Positions 42,801-51,020 of a DNA stretch of 64,000 nt are shown piece after piece. Each line of letters opens with the position of its first letter. Position 1 is the first letter of the stretch. The notes below the pieces were generated by a model, which saw nothing but the letters and a program-made list of their open reading frames with translations, searched no databases and had not been told where the DNA came from. The position numbers were made by a program, and so were the translations under genes. Origin of the DNA: Euzebyella saccharophila (GTDB lineage Bacteria; Bacteroidota; Bacteroidia; Flavobacteriales; Flavobacteriaceae); NCBI RefSeq assembly GCF_014855495.1, contig NZ_JACYFJ010000005.1:62001-126000 (forward strand), in the 5' to 3' direction.

Positions 42801-45800
42801 TAGTTTCTGAAATACCTTGTGGTGGTGACGGGGAAATGGAAATCACGGTTTCCGGAGGTGATGTGAGTAATCTGGCCTCTACGTCTTATACCATTTATTT
42901 AGACGGAACTCCTGTAGCGGGTCATACGGGTAATACTTTACCCTCTAACCCATTTAACTATACAGTTCCTTTCGGTTCTCATGGAGATTATACCGTAGAA
43001 GTTACTGATAACAACAGTTGTAACAATACTTCTGAAATATTGACTTTTGCCGAGCCTACCAATATAGCGGCAACCCATAGAATTGTAGGCCCAAGTTGCG
43101 GTGATCCAAACAGTGGTTTTGTGGAGGTAATACCAACGGTATCTTCGGGCGTGCCACCTTTTGAGGTGATTTTTGCCCCAGTAGGCACTTTGATTCCCGA
43201 TCCAAATAACCCGGATCCAACGAGCACTTACTCTTTCTCCGATCAAACCATTTACTCTGGTTTGGCAGCAGGAGATTATGAGTATATGGTAAAAGATGCC
43301 AGAAACTGTATTACCGGTATTGTGGCTATTACGGTTGCCCCAGACCCCAACCCTGCACCAGATGCTACGGTAACGCCCATTGACGCTAGCTGTAATGCTG
43401 GTGATTTGTCCGGTGGGGTAACGGTAAATTTACCAACGGCCGGGGTGGAAACCTATACCATCGTTATTGAGGATAATTTTGGAAATGAGTTTGTATCGCA
43501 AAATAACGTGGCGGATGCAGATTTTCCAGTGAATATTTCTGATCCAAGTCTGGTTCCTGGAAATTATCAGATGATAATAATTGATTCTAGAGGATGTAAC
43601 GATATTGAACCTTTTACAATTAACACTGCAGCCCTGGATATAATTCCCACCTATCCACCACCGCCAGCTATCTGTAGTCCTGGAGGAACAACAGTTTGCG
43701 TGGAAATCGTGAATGGAACAGGCCCGTATGAAATTCGATTGGTGGACCCGGATCCATTAGTAGGTTGGACCGCTCCTAATAATACAGCTACCAATCACTG
43801 TTTTGCCGGTCTTCTTTGGGGCGTTTCTTATACCGTTGAGGTTCGTGATACGGCTACAGGTTGTACTTATCAAGAAGTGATTACTTTGCCTGATGGACCG
43901 GGTCCTACGGTTACGATAACGGTTGACGGTGCAACTTGTAGAAATGGTGATGTAGGTGTAAATTACACTATCACAGGTGGTACGGCTCCTTTCGATGTAA
44001 TCATAACAAATTTAGATACAGGCGCTGAAGTTTATAATGTAACCAATTCTTCTTTGACCGCCCTAGGTACGGATTTGACCGTTCCACAGGGAAGATATGG
44101 TATTTCTGTACTGGATGCAGGTGATTGTTCTGGCGGTGATGAAGATGAAGCAACCGTAAATATGCCCCGTGTAGATATTATAGACAACCAAAACGCTAAC
44201 TGTAACGCCTTAGGGCAATTGACCGTACGTGGAAGTGGTGGTACACCGTTTGGCACGGGTAGCCCATATCTATATGCCTATATGCCGGCAGGTACTCCTC
44301 CCGCTATAGGTGATTTTACCGATGCCTCCACCGTGGCACTTCCAGGGTCATTGGCGCCTGGTACCGATTATGATATTTGGGTAAGGGATGCCAATAATTG
44401 TTCCTTTATGGTTACAGCGGCTGTGATTCAGCTAAATCCTGATTTGCCAGCTCCAAATATTAGTGTTAACAATCAGTGTGATGTAACAACTCCGGTAGGT
44501 GGTTTCGAGATAACGGTTGAAATGCCTGGAGATATTGATACTCCAACATTTACATTGAACGGAGTTAGCCAAACACCACCCTATGTTCCTGGAACTCCAA
44601 CACAAGCGATATTCTTCGTAAGTAACATTGGATCATATCCTGTAAACGTAATTGATGCCAATGGTTGTGATGTAGATGACGTAGCAGAAGTGTATCAAGT
44701 ACTTTCAGCGTCAGGAGGTTTTAGTACTGAACCAAATTGTACTGATAGTGATGGTGAAATTACAATTACCGCTAACGGTGGTAGTGGAGACTTTAGTTAT
44801 GTATTAACGGGTATAGATATGTTTGGTACTCCCGTAAACATTACGGACCCTAATAGTGATGGTGTTTTTGAGAATATACCTCCTGGAGATTATGAGGTGG
44901 AGGTTACTGACAATTTAGTGGATGATGGAGTTACTAACTGTACGTTCTTAGTAGATGATATTTTCAGATCCAATCCTACCCAGCCAAATATTGATGATGC
45001 CGGTGCTTCGGATATAAGCTGTAATGGTGCGAATGATGGTAGTATTTCTGCTTCTATACAATCAGGAACTGATATAGACGGTATTCAAGAATACAACCTC
45101 TACAATTCTACATTGGCCAGTATGCCTGCCAATCTAGATACTTCAGGTAGAGCAGGAACAAATGCCTCAGGAACATTCTTGAATTTAACGCCGGGTACCT
45201 ACGTAATTGAGGTGGTTACCGATAGAAATTGTTTTGATAGGGAAGAAGTTGTTATTAATGAACCACCCCCATTTGAAATTGATGTGACTGCGGGAACTTT
45301 AGTTTGTAACCCTGCGGCGAATCAATATAGCACGACTAATGTAACAGCAAGTATCGTTGGTACGAACGTTGGTAATGGCGGTCCTTATGGATATAAATTA
45401 GACCCGGCGGACAGTTACCAAACGAGTCCAACTTTTGAAATAGTTGATACGGGTGTGGATCAAACGATTACCATTTACGCGATTGATTCCAATGGCTGTG
45501 AGTTTTTTGATTCCGTGACCGTATTGGCACCCAATAATGTATCGGCAATAATTACCCAAATTCGACCAATGGATTGTGAAAACCCCGAAAGAATACGGGT
45601 TGAGGTTACTGGTTCTACCAATTTTATTATTGAAGACCAAGGATTTAGTGTAGCTAATGTAAGCAGTGTTTCGCAACCTAGTGGTACGTTTGTGGAATTT
45701 GATCTGCCCATGGTTTCTGGAGAGTATAATTTACAGGTAAACGATGTGGGTGGTTGCACCTATCCAATAGCCGCTTACACGGTTTTAGAGCCTGTTTTAC

Positions 45801-48625
45801 CTACGGTAACCATCTCACAAAATGATCCAGTAGGATGCTTTAACGCTTTGGATGGAGAATTGACCATTGATGTTTCTGGCTTTAACGGTGTATACGAGTA
45901 TACGGTTTATGAATCAAATGACCCTGGTTTTATCGGCGGAGCTTTTGGAGCACCTGTGGGAGGTAATTCTACCGGAAGTATAGATACAGCGGTAGATGGT
46001 AACCCATTTGTAATTACTGGTCTGGAAGGCGGTAATCTTCGTGTCGTCATCCGTGAAATGGGAATGACCGCTGTAGCCTGTAATGTATTTAGTAACGCAA
46101 GTACCATAGAAATGCCAAGTGAGCAATTGGTGATTACTACCATGGACGAGGTAGGCCGTGTGGGCTGTAACGACGACCTTGGTGAAATTTTTGTTTCGAC
46201 TCAAGGAGGATGGACCACTGCGCCTTATGAATATATGTTGGAATATGAGAATCCCGTTGGTAGTGGTTTTGCACCACATTCCAACGCGGCGTATGCAACT
46301 TTTGCGGCTAACGGCACCAATGATAGGTTTACCGGTCTTTCCGCTGGAAACTATAGGGTAACGGTGCGAGATGCCGAAGGGTGTACACATATCGAAGAAT
46401 TGGAACTGTTACCGGTTCCACCTATTGATGCGGAAGCTATTATTACTCGAGAATTGGAATGTCCTCAAGGTAATGACGCCGTAATTGTGGCTGTAGAGCC
46501 GGGTACAACAACCCCCGGTGCTATAGGAGGTGTTCCAGGAGGCGGATATCAGTATAGGTTACTTCATTTGGGAAGTAATAACAATACAGATGTTATTTCT
46601 TCAACAGGATATCAAACAGACCCAGAATTCGTAGGAACTGCTGGAACAGGTGTGATCCCTGGCGGTTGGTATGCAGTGGAGGTTGTTTCTACACTGGATT
46701 GTAGTTTTGTAACGCCTCCCGTACAGGTAATTCCACCACCACCGATCAATCCTGTTTTGATTCAGACATCGGTGCCGGCCTGTGGTAACATTGCCACCAT
46801 GATGATACGAGTGAACAATCCTGATCCAGATCCTAGTGTTACCTATGAGTACAGTGTTAACGGTTCGGGTGGACCATGGTCTCCTATTAGCGGGATAGAT
46901 TCAAATGGCCTACCTGTTGAAACCAATATTCCTGGAACCATAGGAAACTCCTATAGGTATGAGGTTAGAAAAGTAGGAGGATTAAGTTCTTGTTTGGCAA
47001 GAAAGACCAATGGTATAACCATTACGGACGCAGAGCCTTTAAGTTTAGACCTAGCCTCGCCAACTTTTGATGTGTCATGTGCTTATGAGGTTGATGGAAG
47101 AATTGAGGCCGTAGCCAATGGTGGTACTGGTATATATGAATTTAGAATTTATAATACGGATCCAGGTACTGACGCTTTTGCTGCGGAATCCTTACCTACC
47201 TACAATAATTTACCTATGCAGGACTTTGGTACTTTTGAAAACTTGGATTCTGGAGATTACTGGATTTCGGTTATTAGTAGAGCGAATTGTGGGGTAGTAC
47301 AGGGGCCATTTACCATTGCTCCGGCAGAACCTGTGACTATTGATTTTAATAGTACCCCTACCACTTGTTTTGGAGAAGCGGACGGCACTATCACCATGGA
47401 GGTTACCAGTGCAACTCCTGGACTTGTGAAATTTGCAATAGAACCAAACCTAAGTGAGTTTTTCTCTGACCCGGACAATCCGTTGGTTTATACCTTTACA
47501 GATTTACCGGCGAATACGCCTAGCAATCCGTCCTACACGGTACTGGCGCAAGATGCGGAAGGTTGTCCTCAGACTTTTGAGATTGTGGTAACGGAGCCTA
47601 GTGAATTGGAAATTACGGATGTGGAGACCACTCCGGAAACCTGTATCGGTTTTGCAGATGGTACGGCCCAGTTAACAATTTCTGGAGGAACACCTTTTGT
47701 AGACCCTATTACCTTGGCTACTTACTATGAAACCAGAATTATAGGTCCTAATTCGGATGGAACAGAGGTATTTGAGAGAAATGATGATTTATTATTGGAT
47801 AATTTGATAGGTGGGGAAACCTATATTGTATTTGTTCAGGATGCCAATATGTGCGGTACAGATGTACTTATCCCAATTGAAATTGGGGTAGACCTTACGG
47901 CAGAACCAATTGTTCAATATGGATGTGAGGGAATATTCCCAAACAGTACAGCTAGGGTTGAGATACAAGATTCAAGTTTAATGCCTGAATTATTGTTCGC
48001 AATAAACCCAGTAGACCCAACGGATGCCATTACATCATTAGCAACAACAGAGAGAGAATGGGGTGATCTTCCAGCTGGTGATTATACGGTATACATTTAC
48101 CATGAGAATGGTTGTACCAATTCGGTTGAATTTACTATAGATTCGTATAACCCTTTAACCCTTACCGCAGAAAAGACCGGTCCAAATGAGATTACGGCAA
48201 CAGCAGAAGGTGGTTTTGGGGGCTATGAGTTCTTCTTTAATGGAACATCGTACGGGTCCGAAGGTTTGTATACCACAACGGATAGTGGTACGGTTGAAAT
48301 ACGGGTAGTAGATCAAAACGGTTGTGTAGCAGTTGCGGCCATACCATTTGAGTTCACCGGAATGCTGGAAATTCCTAATTTCTTTTCACCTAACGGAGAT
48401 AACGAGAATGATTTCTGGGCACCAGGCAATAGAGACTTCTTCCCCAATATAGAGGTAATTATTTACGACCGTTATGGCCGTGTGGTTGCTGAACTTGACC
48501 AAGTGAGCAAATGGGATGGTACGTATGAAGGTAAGGAGCTACCAACTGGTGATTACTGGTACGTTGTTAACCAAAATGATGATAGGGATATACGGTATGT
48601 AGGTCATTTTACATTATACCGATAA
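39881..48625 (+). CDS. Giant SprB-repeat cell-surface protein with type IX (type B) sorting domain
   Basis: 2,914 residues. A signal peptide (HILIALILLISSVVGTTAIA) is followed by an Ala/Lys-rich stretch and then about 28 diverged tandem modules of about 95 residues. Each module tends to start with a Cys-containing strand (for example SCNGANDGSISAS) and end with an xGC or NC element before the next (DxNGC), the SprB-repeat pattern, which suggests one intramodule disulfide. The last 85 residues form the gliding-associated C-terminal domain: IPNFFSPNGDNENDFW, VIIYDRYGRVV, KWDGTYEGKELPTGDYWY, ending VGHFTLYR, the type B sorting signal. It should be secreted by the T9SS and attached to the surface as an adhesin or gliding filament. 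No PorP/SprF partner gene follows it. Confidence 0.9.
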   Translation: MFPTKKRHILIALILLISSVVGTTAIANPKVYTLITEVAEVVKEVVSTVKTENHTKESTFLRNTQKNKAVKSAAAAPMFMTIIQGADETVSCANDGATIARFILCGDSDDRNITLSGGPYSTVSWQQLAGTPNTNVECPDYAGTYNEVHDGPSFNLDASTISAANGAEFRVQVNGGQYYYIEVVKSTITQTYTKKDYVCNNPGRIEITGLPNSYQFRIREGANPFGPYQSSSIFDNLTPGSYQVQARLNISGQVCEYLYEVIEIEEVDIEIEVTFTNPVCSGETGSIDVTVNPEVPGPYVYTLLDENGAEIEFTSTISSNTYTFGAVSEGTYAVKVETNDCREDIPNGIPAPIQYTDTSGNPITVGEGLSPISVVTDTNGMSFGCSTISSVDIDVTPSGGSGSYSYTVSDGGNSGGFFTGTSSYTVTSPGTYTFFITDDQGCTAEKSEYVAELDPPDVTASDIIGTCTNGGGKVDFTINDPRGFNLEFRATNNAGDPFTSSSTIPVADGTYNIVEVRYSQGAFSCVLSLPAVTVSSEGGLNGSASLTQDYTCSNSGAIIDFTPATGGSGSGYEYSIDNTNYQAGTSFNGLAPGTYIPYIRDDAGCYQALAPITVSEPVPPTAINFVQDNLDCATGTSRVTIDVQPATFTVAQYEIISSNPATALPPAQASNVFNGLDLDTSYQFEITDTDGCTYNASFTTGGISTIRARVQSGGDRKVCPGATDGDGGFLVDGFATDYDYVVNRTAPSAAVITSGSNSTALNIPISGLGAGTYEITVTDNDTNCVSTASFDVEEAATPLGITADVTDMSCQNNNIGRVRANASGGFGSYRYELLWPPSDGRTQGPKTGRNFGNLTEEGTYTLTVIDSEGCRESTTFTLTSVTAPTIALDSGDFCYSPTNNGQLSVTSTAGSAPLASHRYRINGGSLQTPGTAGTYTFTGLVPGNYTIEVVDGNDCIASTSSIRIPPQVQVNLDVVSEIPCGGDGEMEITVSGGDVSNLASTSYTIYLDGTPVAGHTGNTLPSNPFNYTVPFGSHGDYTVEVTDNNSCNNTSEILTFAEPTNIAATHRIVGPSCGDPNSGFVEVIPTVSSGVPPFEVIFAPVGTLIPDPNNPDPTSTYSFSDQTIYSGLAAGDYEYMVKDARNCITGIVAITVAPDPNPAPDATVTPIDASCNAGDLSGGVTVNLPTAGVETYTIVIEDNFGNEFVSQNNVADADFPVNISDPSLVPGNYQMIIIDSRGCNDIEPFTINTAALDIIPTYPPPPAICSPGGTTVCVEIVNGTGPYEIRLVDPDPLVGWTAPNNTATNHCFAGLLWGVSYTVEVRDTATGCTYQEVITLPDGPGPTVTITVDGATCRNGDVGVNYTITGGTAPFDVIITNLDTGAEVYNVTNSSLTALGTDLTVPQGRYGISVLDAGDCSGGDEDEATVNMPRVDIIDNQNANCNALGQLTVRGSGGTPFGTGSPYLYAYMPAGTPPAIGDFTDASTVALPGSLAPGTDYDIWVRDANNCSFMVTAAVIQLNPDLPAPNISVNNQCDVTTPVGGFEITVEMPGDIDTPTFTLNGVSQTPPYVPGTPTQAIFFVSNIGSYPVNVIDANGCDVDDVAEVYQVLSASGGFSTEPNCTDSDGEITITANGGSGDFSYVLTGIDMFGTPVNITDPNSDGVFENIPPGDYEVEVTDNLVDDGVTNCTFLVDDIFRSNPTQPNIDDAGASDISCNGANDGSISASIQSGTDIDGIQEYNLYNSTLASMPANLDTSGRAGTNASGTFLNLTPGTYVIEVVTDRNCFDREEVVINEPPPFEIDVTAGTLVCNPAANQYSTTNVTASIVGTNVGNGGPYGYKLDPADSYQTSPTFEIVDTGVDQTITIYAIDSNGCEFFDSVTVLAPNNVSAIITQIRPMDCENPERIRVEVTGSTNFIIEDQGFSVANVSSVSQPSGTFVEFDLPMVSGEYNLQVNDVGGCTYPIAAYTVLEPVLPTVTISQNDPVGCFNALDGELTIDVSGFNGVYEYTVYESNDPGFIGGAFGAPVGGNSTGSIDTAVDGNPFVITGLEGGNLRVVIREMGMTAVACNVFSNASTIEMPSEQLVITTMDEVGRVGCNDDLGEIFVSTQGGWTTAPYEYMLEYENPVGSGFAPHSNAAYATFAANGTNDRFTGLSAGNYRVTVRDAEGCTHIEELELLPVPPIDAEAIITRELECPQGNDAVIVAVEPGTTTPGAIGGVPGGGYQYRLLHLGSNNNTDVISSTGYQTDPEFVGTAGTGVIPGGWYAVEVVSTLDCSFVTPPVQVIPPPPINPVLIQTSVPACGNIATMMIRVNNPDPDPSVTYEYSVNGSGGPWSPISGIDSNGLPVETNIPGTIGNSYRYEVRKVGGLSSCLARKTNGITITDAEPLSLDLASPTFDVSCAYEVDGRIEAVANGGTGIYEFRIYNTDPGTDAFAAESLPTYNNLPMQDFGTFENLDSGDYWISVISRANCGVVQGPFTIAPAEPVTIDFNSTPTTCFGEADGTITMEVTSATPGLVKFAIEPNLSEFFSDPDNPLVYTFTDLPANTPSNPSYTVLAQDAEGCPQTFEIVVTEPSELEITDVETTPETCIGFADGTAQLTISGGTPFVDPITLATYYETRIIGPNSDGTEVFERNDDLLLDNLIGGETYIVFVQDANMCGTDVLIPIEIGVDLTAEPIVQYGCEGIFPNSTARVEIQDSSLMPELLFAINPVDPTDAITSLATTEREWGDLPAGDYTVYIYHENGCTNSVEFTIDSYNPLTLTAEKTGPNEITATAEGGFGGYEFFFNGTSYGSEGLYTTTDSGTVEIRVVDQNGCVAVAAIPFEFTGMLEIPNFFSPNGDNENDFWAPGNRDFFPNIEVIIYDRYGRVVAELDQVSKWDGTYEGKELPTGDYWYVVNQNDDRDIRYVGHFTLYR

Positions 48626-48646
48626 ATAAGGATGCTTTTAAGAAGA

Positions 48647-48680
48647 GAAACGGATACCGACAGGTGTCCGTTTCTTTTTT
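48647..48680 (+). terminator. Strong terminator after the giant gene
   Basis: Twelve-base arms GAAACGGATACC (48647-48658) and GGTGTCCGTTTC (48663-48674), one T-G wobble, loop GACA, then TTTTTT. Confidence 0.93.
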
Positions 48681-48744
48681 GTAACCGTTCACATTTATTT
48701 GTAATTTAATCTCTTTCAAAATTAGTAACCCAAATCAACATTGT

Positions 48745-49464
48745 ATGCCCAAATTTACTTGGATGCTTGTCCTTTGTTTTGCTTTTCAAGGATGTGCGTC
48801 TCAATCATCAAGATTAATAGATGATAGTTATGAAACAGTAACCAAGGAAAAGTTAGATTACTATTTATATTATCCAGAGGGCTACGATGAAAAATCAAAT
48901 GAGAAATTTCCACTACTTCTTTTTCTACACGGAGGAGGAGAATCTGGGGATAGTTTGGTGGCCGTAAAAAGAAATGGACCTCCAAAATTAATTGCCAGAG
49001 GTAAAAAATTTCCTTTTCTCATTTTGGCGCCGCAGAATCCCCATAGAAAAAAATGGTGGAATACCAGGGCGGTGAACCAATTATTGGAAACTGTTGTGGA
49101 AAACAATAACGTGGATAAAAATCGTATTTATTTAACAGGTTTGAGTAGGGGAGGTGGAGCTGCTTGGGAAATGGTAGTTCAGTATCCGGAGAAATTTGCC
49201 GCTCTGGCCGTTGTGTGTGGTATGGCTCCTTTACCATATGCCTCTTGGATCGATAAAAAGCTGGGTATTTGGGTGTTTCACGGAGAGGAAGATGAATCTA
49301 TTCCTTTTAGTGAATCGGAAAATATGGTGAACAGATTAAGGTCTATGGGATACGAGGTCCGTTTTACCAATTACCCAGGGGTGGGCCATGACTCTTGGGT
49401 GCAAGCTTACAATACAGAAGAGCTCTATGAGTGGCTTATGGACCAGTCTAGGGAACCGAAATAA
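48745..49464 (+). CDS. Alpha/beta-hydrolase esterase lipoprotein
   Basis: 239 residues with lipobox AFQGC (Cys17). The fold is the PHB-depolymerase/phospholipase-carboxylesterase type: LLLFLHGGGESGDS (oxyanion hole), nucleophile Ser134 in GLSRGGG, Asp183 in HGEEDESIP and His215 in GVGHDSW form the full triad. It precedes the sulfatase by 17 bases, so the two probably remove ester-linked groups (acyl and sulfate) from the same extracellular polymer; that is an inference. Located in the periplasm or on the outer membrane. Confidence 0.88.
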   Translation: MPKFTWMLVLCFAFQGCASQSSRLIDDSYETVTKEKLDYYLYYPEGYDEKSNEKFPLLLFLHGGGESGDSLVAVKRNGPPKLIARGKKFPFLILAPQNPHRKKWWNTRAVNQLLETVVENNNVDKNRIYLTGLSRGGGAAWEMVVQYPEKFAALAVVCGMAPLPYASWIDKKLGIWVFHGEEDESIPFSESENMVNRLRSMGYEVRFTNYPGVGHDSWVQAYNTEELYEWLMDQSREPK

Positions 49465-49490
49465 ACTAGAACAATTTCAACTTGAACACT

Positions 49491-50975
49491 ATGAAAACAC
49501 TAAAATTAGTATTAATCTGCTTTTTGGCACTTAGTTATTCTGTCAGGTCTAATACCGACCCCATCGATAAAAAAGGTAAAAAGAAACCTAGAAATGTAGT
49601 TTTTATCTTAACCGATGATCACAGATATGATTATATGGGATTTACAGGTAAGGTACCTTGGTTAAAAACACCGCACATGGATAAACTTGCTGAAGAAGGA
49701 GCCTATTTTTCCAATGCATTTGTAACTACTTCTTTATGTTCACCTAGTAGGGCTTCTATATTAACAGGACAATTTTCGCACTCCCATACCATTGTAGATA
49801 ATCAGGCACCTGACCCGGGTAACTTAACCTATTTTCCACAGTATCTTCAAAAAGCGGGTTATCAGACAGGCTTTTTTGGAAAATGGCATATGGGTGACCA
49901 TGGGGATGAGCCCCAACCAGGATTTTCGCACTGGGAAAGTTTTCCCGGTCAAGGGGTGTATTACAACCCCACTTTAAATATTAATGGAGAGAGAATTGCT
50001 TATAAAGATTCTACCTATATTACCGATTTGCTAACGGACCATGCCATAGATTGGATGAAGAATAGGGATAAGGAAAAACCCTTTTTTCTATATCTCTCCC
50101 ACAAAGCTGTGCATGCTGCCTTTAAACCCGCCCGTAGACATAAAGGTACGTACGCGGGTAAGAAAATTGACCTTCCTTCTACTTACGACCAGACTAAAAC
50201 AGGCGCCTATAAAGATTTAAAATGGCCCCAGTGGGTAGCTGATCAGCGAGTAAGTTGGCATGGGGTGGATTACATGTACCATGATAATAGGGATATTCAT
50301 GAAATGGTGGTGGATTATTGCGAAACCCTTTTGGGGGTGGATGAAAGTGTTGGTGCCGTTATGCAATATTTAAAAGATGAGGGTTTGGATGAGTCCACTC
50401 TAGTCATTTATATGGGAGACAATGGGTTTAGCTGGGGAGAACACGGTTTAATAGATAAACGCCATTTTTATGAAGAGTCCGTAAAAGTTCCTTTATTAGT
50501 TAGGTGTCCTGAAATTTTTGACGGGGGCGTAAAACCAAAGGCTATGGTACAGAATATTGATATTGGTCCTACCGTTTTGGCTGAAGCGGGAGTAAAACAA
50601 CCTGAACAAATGCCTGGGGTATCTTTTATTCCTATTTTGTCCGGAGACAAAAACGCACCAAGAAGAACTGAGGTTTTTTACGAATACTTTTGGGAATATG
50701 ACTTTCCCATGACCCCAACGGTTTTTGGTATGCGAACGGATAAATACAAATACATGAAATTTCAAGGTATCTGGGACCGTAATGAGCTTTACGATTTGCA
50801 GAATGACCCAGATGAAATGTACAATTTAATTGCAGACCCTGATAAACAGGACATTGTTAAATCCATGTCCACTGCCATTTATGATTGGTTGGAAGAAACC
50901 AAAGGAATGCAAATACCCTTAAAAAGAACTATTAAATATAGGTATGGGGATTATAAGCATCCTAATGAATATTGA
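49491..50975 (+). CDS. Secreted type I sulfatase (formylglycine-dependent)
   Basis: 494 residues from the ATG at 49491, which begins the signal peptide; a TTG nine bases upstream is less likely. The Ca-binding Asp pair is in LTDDH (41-45), and the formylglycine motif CSPSRAS starts at Cys83, followed by ILTGQFSHSH. The later GKWHMGDHGDEP, MGDNGFSWGEHGLIDKRHFYEESVKVPL and the C-terminal RTDKYKYMKF segment complete the fold. The sequence around Cys83 resembles GlcNAc-6-O-sulfatase relatives, but the substrate is not established. It needs an anaerobic- or FGE-type maturase that is not in the window. Confidence 0.92.
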   Translation: MKTLKLVLICFLALSYSVRSNTDPIDKKGKKKPRNVVFILTDDHRYDYMGFTGKVPWLKTPHMDKLAEEGAYFSNAFVTTSLCSPSRASILTGQFSHSHTIVDNQAPDPGNLTYFPQYLQKAGYQTGFFGKWHMGDHGDEPQPGFSHWESFPGQGVYYNPTLNINGERIAYKDSTYITDLLTDHAIDWMKNRDKEKPFFLYLSHKAVHAAFKPARRHKGTYAGKKIDLPSTYDQTKTGAYKDLKWPQWVADQRVSWHGVDYMYHDNRDIHEMVVDYCETLLGVDESVGAVMQYLKDEGLDESTLVIYMGDNGFSWGEHGLIDKRHFYEESVKVPLLVRCPEIFDGGVKPKAMVQNIDIGPTVLAEAGVKQPEQMPGVSFIPILSGDKNAPRRTEVFYEYFWEYDFPMTPTVFGMRTDKYKYMKFQGIWDRNELYDLQNDPDEMYNLIADPDKQDIVKSMSTAIYDWLEETKGMQIPLKRTIKYRYGDYKHPNEY

Positions 50976-50984
50976 TACTATACT

Positions 50985-51010
50985 GCCCCAGAAAATCTGG
51001 GGCTTTTTTT
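50985..51010 (+). terminator. Terminator of the esterase-sulfatase unit
   Basis: Perfect arms GCCCCAGA (50985-50992) and TCTGGGGC (50996-51003), loop AAA, then seven T. Confidence 0.93.
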
Positions 51011-51020
51011 AGTACAAAAT

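Noticed and set aside
42938-46390. Several minus-strand open frames of about 75-160 codons inside the giant gene
   Set aside because: They arise from the low-complexity, Thr/Gly/Asp-rich composition of the SprB repeats and show no domain or start context.
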